A stretch of 64,000 bases of DNA from Brachynemurus nebulosus. Taxonomy: Eukaryota > Arthropoda > Insecta > Neuroptera > Myrmeleontidae. A program made the translations under genes and the position numbers. Every line of letters begins with the position of its first letter. The first letter of the stretch is position 1. Below are positions 13,210 to 24,300 of the stretch, in pieces. Location: assembly GCA_035578155.1 (NCBI GenBank), contig JAPWDM010000005.1, positions 33,876,108 to 33,940,107 on the forward strand, in the 5' to 3' direction. The notes beneath the pieces were generated by a model. The model saw only the letters and a program-made list of their open reading frames with translations. It did no database searches and was not told the DNA's origin.

Positions 13210-14250
13210 GGGGAGAGCGGGGCTATCCCGTACACTTAAGGGAGAGCTGTTATTGTTCAGCTAATATCGCGTATAAAATTATAAGAAAATTAGCAATATG
13301 TAATTTAGACCATTGGCTATTGATTTCACACAAAGAAATTTGAATTATTCCACTGTTTACATATTTAAATTAAATTACAAAAAAGTGTCTCTGTACGAAA
13401 TAGCCCCGGGGGTCGGAGCTATTCCGTGCGGTAGGAGGGGCTATACCGTACAGTAAAAAATCATCTAGTTAAGGAAATAATAAGAGTAATGCAATAAATT
13501 ATTGTAAAAAAATCATCTTGTTAAGGAAGTAAATAAGAGTAATGCAATAAATTATTGTAGAAAACACATTTTATTACTTATTGTCGACTCAACTAAGAAA
13601 CATCATAACGTAACTTGTATTATCGGTATATTTAGTTCAGCTCATAAAAGTATAAAAAGTGTTAGGTTAACTTTTATCAAAAAAAGTGATAAAGTTTATA
13701 GAACGAAAGTATTTTATTGAAAGTTTATACATTTAAACAAAAATCACAAGTAAAATTATCTGCAGACTCGGCAGCACTAAAACTCTAATGTTTATGGTAT
13801 TTCTTGCATCAACTACAATTTATTAATGTTGCCATATTAAACCATTTGGGGCTAAGTCGTACACTTCTGTACGGTTTAACCCCATCCTGTACCTTGTGGG
13901 AGTTTCATAACCTAACCTCAAATTCCGTCGCCTAACTAGTCTTCCTAGTGATCAAGAGAGAGCTTAAGAAAAGTAGTTTCTCATGATCTTATCGCTATTA
14001 GCTCATAAGTAAAGGTTCTCCACACAACTCTTATTTGACAGTGCCCCAAAATTATAAGAGAAATAATAAAAACAAGTTTTTTTACCGTCATATTGGCATT
14101 TATACGCACAGCGGAACGAACTTAATCCTGTGATTTTCCGCGGTCAGGCGCTAGCTTGCGACAACGATTAGACTTGTCTAGCTTGAAATCTAGACACGAA
14201 AAATGGCTGTACGGCTTAGCCTCGCTGTACGGTATAGCCCCGTTCTCCCC
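13210..14250 (-). mobile_element. pogo-like non-autonomous element A
   Basis: The ends GGGGAGAGCGGGGCTATCCC (13210) and its inverse near 14250 match at 22 of 24 positions and are flanked by TA on both sides (13208-13209, 14251-14252). The word GGGGCTATACCGTAC and variants occur at both ends and internally (13393-13451, 13848-13883, 14209-14241). The two-copy end is on the right, so by comparison with B and D the ancestral transposase ran on the minus strand. A 52-bp tandem duplication lies at 13453-13560. No transposase remnant is readable. Assignment to pogo rests on shared layout and TA target, so it is an inference. Confidence 0.7.
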
Positions 14251-14252
14251 TA

Positions 14253-17200
14253 CTATTTGTACCAGCGCTTTCACCAAAACAATATTGGTTTTACTGTATT
14301 TTTAATTAAAAGTAATTACCTAATATTTTTCTTTCCACATGCATATTTTGACACCTACAGTGACGTTCAAATACAGTACATATTTTTTTTTTTACTGAAG
14401 CCAACAAATTCGGTTATAATCTGCCATTATAATTTAATATTTATTTATAATCATTAAAGATGACTTGCCAGTTTTTTGATTAACAAAAAAAGAAAATTTT
14501 AGTATTTCATACACACTATAAGCATACATAAGAAGAATTTAATCTTGTCAATTATTTGTTTTGATTTTAGCATTAAGTATGTTTCGACAATGCGCTTACC
14601 TCCACAATTGAATCCACCTTAATTCTTTCGAAACAATTGTAATACTTTTTATTAATAAATAATTGTAACAATAGAATTTTTTTTTCAAATCTAGTAACCT
14701 CTGTACAAAATTTGTATACATCTTTAGAACAATAAAAAATTAAAAATTTGTTTAGATAAAATTTTTTTACTATTTTCCAATTAGCAGTTTATGTATTTCA
14801 GCTACACACTGATTTTTAGTTCCTTGAATGTTTAATTTAAAAAAAAAATAATAATATAATGAATATGAATTTTTTGATCAGATAAATAAATATTGTTTTA
14901 ATATAACCATATAATTAATTATATCAATGTTTATCACAGTAAAACCTCTACCAAGAAATTACTATGTGTTTTGAATTACTTTCGAACAGGTTTGACGTAT
15001 TTTTACCGATATTTTTGAGTAGAACGATATAATTTATCGAGGCCTTTTGAGAATGTAAAAAAAGAATTAACTATTTAAACGATTAAGACGAGTTTGCTCG
15101 TCCTGCAATATGGCGGCTCAAAATGCTGTGATATGTATACATTCACTGACAGGTGCAACCATCTGTGACAGATTTTCGAAAATACGGTATAATTCTAAAT
15201 AATGTTCAATTTTATCAACATAGACTAGTATAATTTATATTTTGTAAATTCCTAGGGTTCACTTTTTTCATGTTGGGATCTTTAACTTTTTTTCTTTTTC
15301 TTTTTTTGTAACTTAAGTATATATAATTGAAGGTTCATATGAAATTTCACAGTTATCAATCAAGAATGGATACAGGGAGTGATCATGAGGGTCATAACGT
15401 CCCTTCCCTTGAAAGAGGTTAATTCAAATTTTGTCATAACTTATCTGATGGTATCATCAAGTCTACTAACATTTTAAGTTTTCGAAGTCGTTTTTTTCAT
15501 ATTTAAAATAAGTCATTTTTATAGCAAAAAGTTCACACCCAAATAACCCTAATTCAAGCTAAGTGAAATCACTTCAAATGGTTTGCTTTGAAAAAAGGAG
15601 ATTTTTAATTTATTGACGTCATCAACTGTACTAAAATTTTCCAGTGCCTTAAAGACTATTAACGAAATGACAGAATGATAAAACTGGAAAAGAATTAATT
15701 ATTATTGGTTTTTAAAGTCGCTCTTTAATGTTAAAATTTTCAATGTCAACAAAAAGATAAAACCTTTAAAAAATGTGACGTCTCCTAATTTGAGGCCTAT
15801 AGATCCGTTCCTATAATCAGCTTGATGTACCTCGAGATGTGTTTGATTAGGTTGAAAACCATTCCAAACGTTTCAATAAATTTTTCAGCAATTGACGGGG
15901 ATTTAACTGTAATTTTTCTATGTAATATTTATTTGTTTAATAATAAAAAAGGATCGAAATTCATGCAAAAAAGATAGAGAAACAAATGATTATTAAAAAC
16001 AATTTAAACGTGTGATGTTTTACAAGAATAATAAATTGTAATCTAATTTTTATATCTCATGAACTCAAATGAGTGAATTATGAGCTACTATAATTATGGT
16101 CAGTCCACACATTGCCAACAATCAGTATTGTGGACTGTGGTGGTGGTTACAGTGACCAAAATGACCATGAATATTTCAATAGAAAAATGTGTATATGTAA
16201 ATTTTTTACAAAATAAATTTATGCCTCCCACATAATTGGTATTATTATTAATATTTTTATTTTTTTTAAATAATTACTTACTTATCAAACTGCTAGAGCA
16301 GGAAAATATATTTTACAATATTCCTTTTTTGCGTTAGATACTGTTATTTATTGTGTTATAATATGGAAGTTTTTGAAAATAATTTTTTGTAAAATTGTCT
16401 ACCTTTATTTACTGTAAACTGGTTACTGTAACAGAAGTCTAAGTGTACGTATTTTATCCAACTACCAAATTTCCTCCTATTAAATAGTATTCTTAAAAGT
16501 AAACGGGTCTTTATGCTATTCTGTTTTTACTAACCTAAGAGAGAGATTATTGCAAATATCAGCACACGATATTACGATTTCATTGATTGTGATGATGAAA
16601 ATTGTAAAAATTTGATATGCTATAACATGTCAAATCAAATAACAATGGTCTGTCTGATGTCATTAACAATAGAAGCAAAATTAGACGAACAACATATAGT
16701 TACTTTAAAGTTACTATAGTTACTCTGATATAAAATAGCAAAAGAAGACAGCAAGCTAGGGAAGTCTGATTTTGCTTTATTTGTTACATTTATTTGACGA
16801 CGTCAAGCCATTTTTGGTTGATTTGGCTTATAAGACAACTCTAGCAGGCACCTCAAAACTCAAATACTTCGTATTTTTCACCTTTCTTAAAACTATATAA
16901 ATAAAGGAGATTATTAATGATAAGATTCTCCGATATCGTGTCGTAGAATTGACATATGATAATTTTTTATACAGTTGAGCGTTCTAGTGACAATTTTATA
17001 AAGTTTTTACATAGTTTTTATTTAAAGTGTTGACATTAAACGTTACTAGAAAACGTTGTTACTGAAATTTCCCTCTTTGGTACCATTACACATTAATACT
17101 ATAACTACTTTTAAAATACTGTTCACAATTTTTACTGCCTCGTAAATGTCCAAAAACGAAATAGTCGCAAAACTTTTATAAAACAATGAAATACACAGCT

Positions 17201-18667
17201 GTGGGAAAGTATCTGGCAAACGCTCATTAGGGAAATTTATACGTTGGTAATAAGAAGCCTCGTTGAAACAAAAAACAAGTGAGTAGCAAGATAAAAGATA
17301 TTACTTTTTAAGACATCATCACTAAAAATCTTCTCTGGTACAATAATATTCAAATTACTCAACACATTTAAAACAAATATTATAGTAATTTTCATTTAAT
17401 CGTTTTATAACGTAACACGACCGTTACAATCGAAAAAATATGTCTATTGTAATATGTTTGTAACAATTTAAAATAAATACATTTACAATATTCGAATCGT
17501 AGAAAGAATTATCGATCGTCATTACTATATAGTAAATAGTGTAAAATCGTTTCCTAGATCGTGTTCAATTGTTTTGTATCATTTCACTTTTTTTTTTCCT
17601 TACACAATAAAACAAAATAACGACATACATACATACATTGGTACATTCGAACAAACGATATACGAAAACAAAATAGAATCACCTGTTTTTATTTGTTTTG
17701 TAACAAATGTCAGCCATGTATAGGAGTTTTGGTATACCTATATGTATTTTATAGATACAATTCGTAGTGTAAAATGTATACACAGCTTGTAAAATTGAAT
17801 ATTTTACTACATTTAATAATTTTACGATAATCGTACGACATTTAATATGACAAAAAAATCCCGTAACAAGTTATGCTTACGAAAGTCTTCCTGACAGTTT
17901 CGTGTCACAATTCTAGACGAATATTGACATAATACATCGAAGAAAACAGTTGGAGAAGCATATTTTCCAAATGCGGGTCCTCAAACACCTTTCTCCCACT
18001 CCACGCACATCATAATATAATTAAATTGTAAAATATATAAATAAAATGTCTGGAAACCGGATCATAATGCTCGTTACATTTAAAGGTAATGTCTATTTCA
18101 CAATTACCTATGTCACATGATTACTGCAACAATTTGTATCTATTGTACAGTGACGCGATGAGTTCTACAATACATATTGTAATAAGGTGATATGTATCAT
18201 TTAAGTACATTAACCAGGGAGGCCAAAGGCTACCTAACAACTTGAAATAGAAGAAGCAATTTTCAACTGCTGATGGATAATCGTTATCGTGACTAGAATT
18301 AAATCATGAACATACCTTTATCGGTCTTATTGTAACTTAAGTAGGTATATACGTACGTACCTATTGGTCTTTGCACTAGTCTCATCTCGTCGTAGGTCAT
18401 TGGATATGAGACCTGCTGGTGTACCGCGATATTTTTAATGACTAAGGGTCATTTTGCGAATAAAACTAAAGTAATATTGATTTTATTTTTATACACATAT
18501 TTTAATTCCGTTTTGCGAATTGCAAAATATACGAATCGAATCAAGGCAAGGGAATCAATTTTTGTTGCTAAAGTTGTCTAAAAATTCATAGTAAACATTA
18601 TTACATTTGTCAACTGGTATTAAATAATACTGATATAATACTCTTGTTAATTCTGAAAGCATGAATT
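14253..18667. other. AT-rich intergenic DNA
   Basis: About 4.4 kb without a recognisable gene or element. A small hairpin around GTCCACA...TGTGGAC lies near 16103-16137, and a short (ACAT)n run near 17623-17640. The open frame at 14203-14457 starts inside the end of element A and is not a gene. Confidence 0.5.
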
Positions 18668-18722
18668 TATAAAAAAAATTCACTAAATGCGTGTCAGACC
18701 CGCATTAAATCAGAGTTCCTCT
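18668..18722 (+). repeat. copy of a dispersed hairpin word
   Basis: The sequence AAATGCGTGTCAGACCCGCA followed by TTAAATCAGAGTTCC is one of at least four related copies (about 7920, 10556, 18668, 28690), all in the same orientation. The core can fold on GCGTGT/ACACGC in the best copy (28701-28721). Confidence 0.6.
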
Positions 18723-19305
18723 GTACTTAGCTCTGCTGAGGTTTTCGCACTTTCAGTTTAGAAAGGACAGAATATTTTACTATATTTTTATGGCTTATTA
18801 TAAACAAACAAAAAAATTGGTAGATATATTTCATAATGCTATTTGCACAGGCGTTATTAATGTAATTTCCCTTAAAGATATTTCGTTTAAGTACGTTGAA
18901 TATAGACCAGCGAAAAATACTTATATTCGGATATAACGTTGAACGTTAGGTATCGCCACAGAATATGCAATAGTTAGAAAAATAAAATTTTAATAATTTT
19001 TCGGGATTTTCCTAGATAGTCTAGATTTGTTTTTTCTAAGGATACTTTCTAATACCCAAACATATTTTCATGTATTTGGGTGGAGGATGTTTTTTGAAAA
19101 ATCTCCGAAAATTTTCGACATAACATAATTTTAACTGAATCTCCCTCCCTATCAAATGCTAGTGTTGTCTTCCTTTTTTTTAGCGAATTTCCAAACTGAA
19201 AATACGCTATTACAGCCACTGTTATGACGCGACTTGAGCCCAGGACTATGGCAGAAATTTGTTTTGAGGTCCCTAGAAACCGAAAATTTTTATATATAAA
19301 ATATG
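18723..19305. other. AT-rich DNA left of the provirus
   Basis: No gene is seen. This is the left host flank of the microsatellite in which the errantivirus sits; the right flank resumes after 26884. Confidence 0.5.

Positions 19306-19384
<79 letters not shown>
19306..19384. repeat. (AT)n microsatellite, left part, errantivirus target
   Basis: An almost pure AT repeat of about 78 bp with one ACAT interruption ends exactly where the 5' LTR begins and continues beyond the 3' LTR. The provirus therefore split one microsatellite. The 4-bp duplication is ATAT or TATA, and the repeat phase makes the exact boundary ambiguous by one base. Confidence 0.9.
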
Positions 19385-19389
<5 letters not shown>

Positions 19390-19686
19390 TATAACGCTCT
19401 TATGGAACACCCTATATAAATAAAATTCAATCAAATATAATTTTTATAAAATAATTTTTGTAATAAAATAATAATTTCTTTAATTGTAAATTGTAGAATC
19501 AGCAACGCACGTGGAATCACAATTGGCCGGATATAAAAAATCTGACTAATCAATTAAAAACAAATAAATAGCCAGTGTTATTTCACGTCGCCGATCTTTT
19601 TCATATTTGAAGTGATATGTAAATTTTGTATTTCGGACAAAATAAATTTCATTTTTTTGGAACGTGCGAGTATCGAATCCTTATTT
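19385..19686 (+). repeat. 5' LTR, 302 bp
   Basis: It runs AGTTATATAACGCTC ... CGAATCCTTATTT and equals the 3' LTR base for base as read. A TATATAAATA box lies at about 19413-19422, which also contains AATAAA-like sequence, and another AATAAA at 19641-19646. Depending on the phase of the flanking repeat, the functional ends could be GTTAT...CTTATT with a TATA duplication. The last T is shared with the primer site. Confidence 0.95.
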
Positions 19687-19703
19687 GGCGCAGTCGGTAG
19701 GAT
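19686..19703 (+). other. primer binding site for tRNA-Ser
   Basis: TGGCGCAGTCGGTAGGAT is complementary to the CCA-bearing 3' end of insect tRNA-Ser (ending ...ATCCTACCGACTGCGCCA). It abuts the LTR with a one-base overlap. The 17.6/297 group of errantiviruses uses the same primer, whereas gypsy itself uses tRNA-Lys. It primes minus-strand DNA synthesis. Confidence 0.9.
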
Positions 19704-19893
19704 CCAAACTATTGTTGCGTACATTGTTGTAAAATCGTGAACAAAGTATTGACGGTTTATCAGTATAAGTATTCAATCTAAGCGGTTTACTTAGACGAGT
19801 GGTTTTGCCGTGTACCTGATAGTGGATCACAATTCAATTGGTGGATTTTAATCCTTCAGTTCCCGGTTCGAATCTACATCAAGAGTCATCCAG

Positions 19894-19917
19894 ATGAAGG
19901 CGATAGTGTGCATGTAA
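19894..19917 (+). CDS. seven-codon leader ORF (uORF; likely env initiation exon)
   Basis: This ATG lies 57 bases upstream of the gag ATG; it is the first of two ATGs in the leader, the other being internal to this ORF. In unspliced RNA it gives a seven-codon peptide ending in TAA at 19915-19917. A consensus donor, GTAAGT, starts at 19914, inside the seventh codon, so splicing removes the stop. The split-codon phase fits the acceptor at 24929/24930 in front of env. I infer that the ATG supplies the Env start in spliced RNA and acts as a small upstream ORF in genomic RNA. No experiment is visible to support either use. Confidence 0.55.
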   Translation: MKAIVCM

Positions 19918-19919
19918 GT
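19914..19919 (+). promoter_or_regulatory. predicted 5' splice site for env mRNA
   Basis: GCAT|GTAAGTA is a near-perfect 5' splice site and is the only strong donor I see in the leader. It lies upstream of gag, where errantiviral env messages are known to be spliced from. Use of this site would remove gag and most of pol. Confidence 0.65.
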
Positions 19920-19950
19920 ACCATAATTTTACTTGTTTTGCTCATTATCT

Positions 19951-21393
19951 ATGCCTAACGTTCCGAAATTTAAATTTAAGTCCTCACGCCAACCATATCC
20001 TTCGAAAAAGTTCCCTCTCACTTCCGGTGCTGAATACACAAGTGTGGAGTCAAATTCTTCTCTTTCGCTGAATACGATTAGTGAAGAAATTAATTTAGCT
20101 AGTGTTAGTTTAGAAAATATTAATTTAAATTCAAACGAAAATATTAATTTAAGAGAAAACGAAAATAATTTTGATTTAATTCCTAATAATAATTTAAATA
20201 ATCTAACTTCTGATTTAAGTAATAACCTTACATATAATTATAATAGTAACAATTCTAATAAAATGGCAACCGCTAAAGAATTTTTCGATGCCTTAAGAAT
20301 TCCCGATGCAATTAAAGAATTGCCAAGATTTGACGGCAATTCTCGACTTTTATATGATTTTATTTCGAATGTTGAAGAAATTTTAGAAGTAATACCAGGT
20401 GCAGATGGTACACCTCAGGGCAAATTATGGCTCAGGGCCATAAGAAATAAAATTACGGACCAGGCTAACGAAGTTCTAGATATGTATGGAACGGCTCTTA
20501 ACTGGAACGAAATTAAATCAAATCTTATATCACATTATTCTGATAAAAGGAACGAAACCAGCCTAATACGCGACCTGCATAGCATAAAACAAAGTAATTT
20601 AACAATCGAACAATATTACTCTTCCATAATCGAATTATTCTCTGCAATGACAAATCATATTAAATTATATGAAACAGATCAAACTGTTGTTGTAGCTAAA
20701 ACAAAATTATATTCGGATATGTGCTTAAACGTTTTCTTAACAGGACTTAGGGAACCACTTGGTTCAGTTATTAGAGCAAGGGGTCCCAAATCACTTAAAC
20801 AAGCTTTTGAATTTTGTATCATTGAACAGAATATACACTATGCTAGGAACACATCAAGTACACATACACAAAACAGACCAACACCAAAAATTAACCAACC
20901 ATTACCACCACCTCATTTTAAAATTCCAGCCAATCCAAATAGAAATCCTTTAACCTTCAATAAACCTAACCAGTATCAACAGTATCAACCAAAACCTCCT
21001 GTTCAACCGGTTCAATATCAACCCCGTCCCCCTATTCAACAACCACAACCTAGAACAAACTTCAATCAAAATCGTCCTCAACAATCATACAGACCTACTC
21101 CAATGGACATAGGAACAAATTACACACATATACGTTCACAACAATACCGACCTCAACCAACAGTAGGGAATAATTTCTTTAAAACACAGAGTAAACCTAC
21201 ATTTACTAGCCAAGAGTTACATAATCAGGAACAGTCGTTTGAAAAATTAGACGATTACGTGCAACCTATACAGGATAACAATGAATATAGTGACTTTCAA
21301 TTAGAATCTACTGACGACGGAACTTTTGATCAACCATTCGAAATTGACGAATCGGATTTTCAATTCAGTTACCCGAACAATACGGATACATAG
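19951..21393 (+). CDS. gag: Gag polyprotein, 480 aa
   Basis: It forms the virus-like particle and packages RNA in the cytoplasm. I start at the first in-frame ATG (MPNVPKFKFK). The first 104 residues are Asn/Ser-rich and low in complexity. A conserved-looking capsid region begins MATAKEFFDALRIPDAIKEL (residue 105) and runs through PRFDGNSRLLYDFISNVEEI to about residue 305. A Pro/Gln-rich stretch covers about 305-400 and an acidic tail ends the protein. The Met at residue 105 sits in a better initiation context (AAAATGG, 20263), so a shorter Gag is possible. No CCHC zinc knuckle is present, which is usual in errantiviruses. The stop is TAG; pol overlaps in the -1 frame. Confidence 0.93.
   Translation: MPNVPKFKFKSSRQPYPSKKFPLTSGAEYTSVESNSSLSLNTISEEINLASVSLENINLNSNENINLRENENNFDLIPNNNLNNLTSDLSNNLTYNYNSNNSNKMATAKEFFDALRIPDAIKELPRFDGNSRLLYDFISNVEEILEVIPGADGTPQGKLWLRAIRNKITDQANEVLDMYGTALNWNEIKSNLISHYSDKRNETSLIRDLHSIKQSNLTIEQYYSSIIELFSAMTNHIKLYETDQTVVVAKTKLYSDMCLNVFLTGLREPLGSVIRARGPKSLKQAFEFCIIEQNIHYARNTSSTHTQNRPTPKINQPLPPPHFKIPANPNRNPLTFNKPNQYQQYQPKPPVQPVQYQPRPPIQQPQPRTNFNQNRPQQSYRPTPMDIGTNYTHIRSQQYRPQPTVGNNFFKTQSKPTFTSQELHNQEQSFEKLDDYVQPIQDNNEYSDFQLESTDDGTFDQPFEIDESDFQFSYPNNTDT
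21348..21390 (+). promoter_or_regulatory. gag-pol overlap, -1 frameshift window
   Basis: The pol frame opens just after a TGA at 21345-21347 and gag stops at 21391, leaving 43 nt for the ribosome to slip back one base. No canonical X-XXY-YYZ heptamer is present. The best run is GGATTTTC (21354-21361). Confidence 0.7.
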
Positions 21394-24300
21394 ACAATAA
21401 TAGCCACGGAACTACCTTACCATATATCCATATTTCTTCACCCTTCAACCGACCCTTAAAATTCCTTATTGATACCGGATCATCAAATTCCTTTATCAAT
21501 CCCGAATTTGTACATCCTGATGACATTTACGAAACATCCCCCATAGAAATTCGTGCTATTTTAAATACATATAAACTGAACAAGAAAGTAAACCTTCCAA
21601 TATTTACCGAGTTTAACCAACCAGGCGACTTAGAATTTATAGTTTTTCGCTTTCATAATTACTTTGACGGACTTATCGGACTAGACAGTTTAAATAAATT
21701 AAAAGCTCAAATTAATATACACGACAGGACACTTGTAACGGAACATTCTTTAAATAAATTACTTTTTAAACCGAACTTTACATCAGGAAAATATGAAATT
21801 CAACCTCATAACCAACAATTGATAAAACTACCAGTTGACATACAAAACGGTGAAGTGTTGCTTAAAAATACCTATTTGAACAATAAAATACTAATTCCCG
21901 AAGGCGTTTATAATTCAAAAGATTGGCATATTGTTGCACCTGTTAAAAATTTAACTAATCAAATTCAACCATTTTTTATTGAACAACCACTAAAAGTTGA
22001 ACCTTTAAACCATCAAATAATTGAATTTAATAGTCACCAAATTATAAATAACGAAATTGATCAAACTTCTTTACCCATTGAAAAACTAATTCGTATCGAT
22101 CATTTAAATTTAGAAGAAAAGAAAGCCATCTTAAAATTATGTCACGAATACGAAGACATATTTTTTAAAGAAGGCCAAAATTTATCTTTTACAAATCAGG
22201 TGAAACATAAAATAAATACAACAGACAATATTCCAATCTATACGAAATCATATCGGTATCCGCAAATCCACAAGCAAGAAGTACAGAATCAGTTAGATAA
22301 AATGTTAAAACAGGGCATCATCAGACCAAGTTTCTCACCATGGTCGTCGCCTATTTGGATCGTTCCAAAGAAGCGTGATGCTAGTGGTAAACAAAAATGG
22401 CGTCTTGTAGTAGATTATCGAAAGTTGAACGAGAAAACTATAGACGACCGTTATCCACTTCCCAACATAACTGACATCTTAGACAAACTTGGAAAGTGTA
22501 TGTACTTCACTACACTTGATCTCGCGAGTGGATTTCACCAAATCGAAGTAGATCCGAAGGATATTGAAAAGACAGCATTTACAGTCGAGCACGGACATTT
22601 CGAATATGTCAGAATGCCATTTGGATTGAAAAACGCACCTTCCACCTTCCAACGCGTTATGGATAACGTCCTTAAAGAGCTACAGGGAACCACCTGTTTA
22701 GTTTATATGGACGATATCATCGTCTTTTCAACATCTTTACAAGAACATGTAACGAATCTTAGTAAAACATTTGAAAAACTGCGTCAAGCTAATCTTAAAG
22801 TTCAACTAGATAAGTCAGAATTTTTACATCGCGAAGTGGCCTTTTTAGGGCACGTAGTTACAAGAGACGGTGTGAAGCCTAACCCTTCGAAAATCGAAGC
22901 TATTACAAAATATCCAATACCAAGAACACAGAAAGACATAAAAAGCTTTCTCGGACTTTTAGGCTACTATAGAAAATTCATTAAAGACTTTGCGAAACTG
23001 ACAAAACCTATGACTAGTTGTTTAAAGAAAGGAACAGACGTAAAAATAACACCTGAATACATCAAATGTTTCCAAACTTGTAAAGAACTACTTACTAATG
23101 ACCCGATCTTATCTTATCCTGATTTCACTAAACCGTTTAACTTAACCACGGACGCAAGTAACGTCGCGATTGGAGCTGTACTGTCTCAAGGACCTATCGG
23201 ACAGGACAAACCCATATGTTACGCATCCAGGACTCTGACACAAACCGAACAAAACTACTCGACAATAGAGAAAGAACTTTTAGCTATTGTATGGGCGACT
23301 AAATACTTTAGACCGTATCTTTTTGGGAGAAAATTTAAAATTATCACGGACCACAAACCACTAACTTGGTTAATGTCTTTAAAAGAACCCAATTCTAAAT
23401 TAGTTAGATGGCGGTTAAAACTTGAGGAGTTCGATTATCAGATAATACATAAAGCAGGCCGTTGTAACACCAATGCTGATGCTTTATCACGTATTAAAAT
23501 AGCCGAAAATCATAATATCGAAAATGTTAACGACTCTGAAAGTGTCAGTAGTAATACATCACTCCAAGGTAACCAACATACAGCTAACGACGACATTGAA
23601 ACAATACACAGTGCAGACGAGGACAACACATCCTTTATCCCTATTTCCGAAAATCCCTTAAATGACTTTAGTGAACAAATAATTTTAAAGCAAAATAAAA
23701 ACAGACCAAACAGAAAACTTGAAATAATTTTTAAAACAAAACGTAGACAGACATTTCAATTCCCCAGTTATTCTAATCAAATAATTGTAAACCTTCTTAA
23801 ACAGTTTTTTGCTCCTAAAAAGACAGTAGCTCTATTTTGCTCAGACGACCAAATATTTAATCGATTACAGGAAATTTACTCACAATATTTCAGTCAGGGC
23901 AAACAATTTAAAATAGTACGTTGTACAAAAATTTTACAAGACATAACAGACGAACGAGAGCAAGACGAAATCATATCAAAATACCATAAAACAAGTAACC
24001 ATAGAGGAATTAACGAAACATTTCAACATTTAAGACGTGACTATTACTTTCCCTCTTTAAAATCAAAACTGACCTATTATATAAACAATTGTAAAGTTTG
24101 CAACGAAAATAAATACGACAGACACCCACCGAAACAAAAATTTGCATTAACTCTAACACCAACAAGACCATTAGAAATAGTTCATATAGACATATTTTAT
24201 GTTAATAAACAGACAATGCTAACAATTATTGACAAATTTTCCAAATTCGCACAGGCGTACACTATCGAAACCAGAAATACTCCCCATATAATCAACGCTA

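Noticed and set aside
19923..19955. Strongly hydrophobic codons just after the 5' splice site, in another frame
   Set aside because: No in-frame ATG precedes them, they overlap the gag start and would be removed by splicing, so they are unlikely to be a signal peptide.
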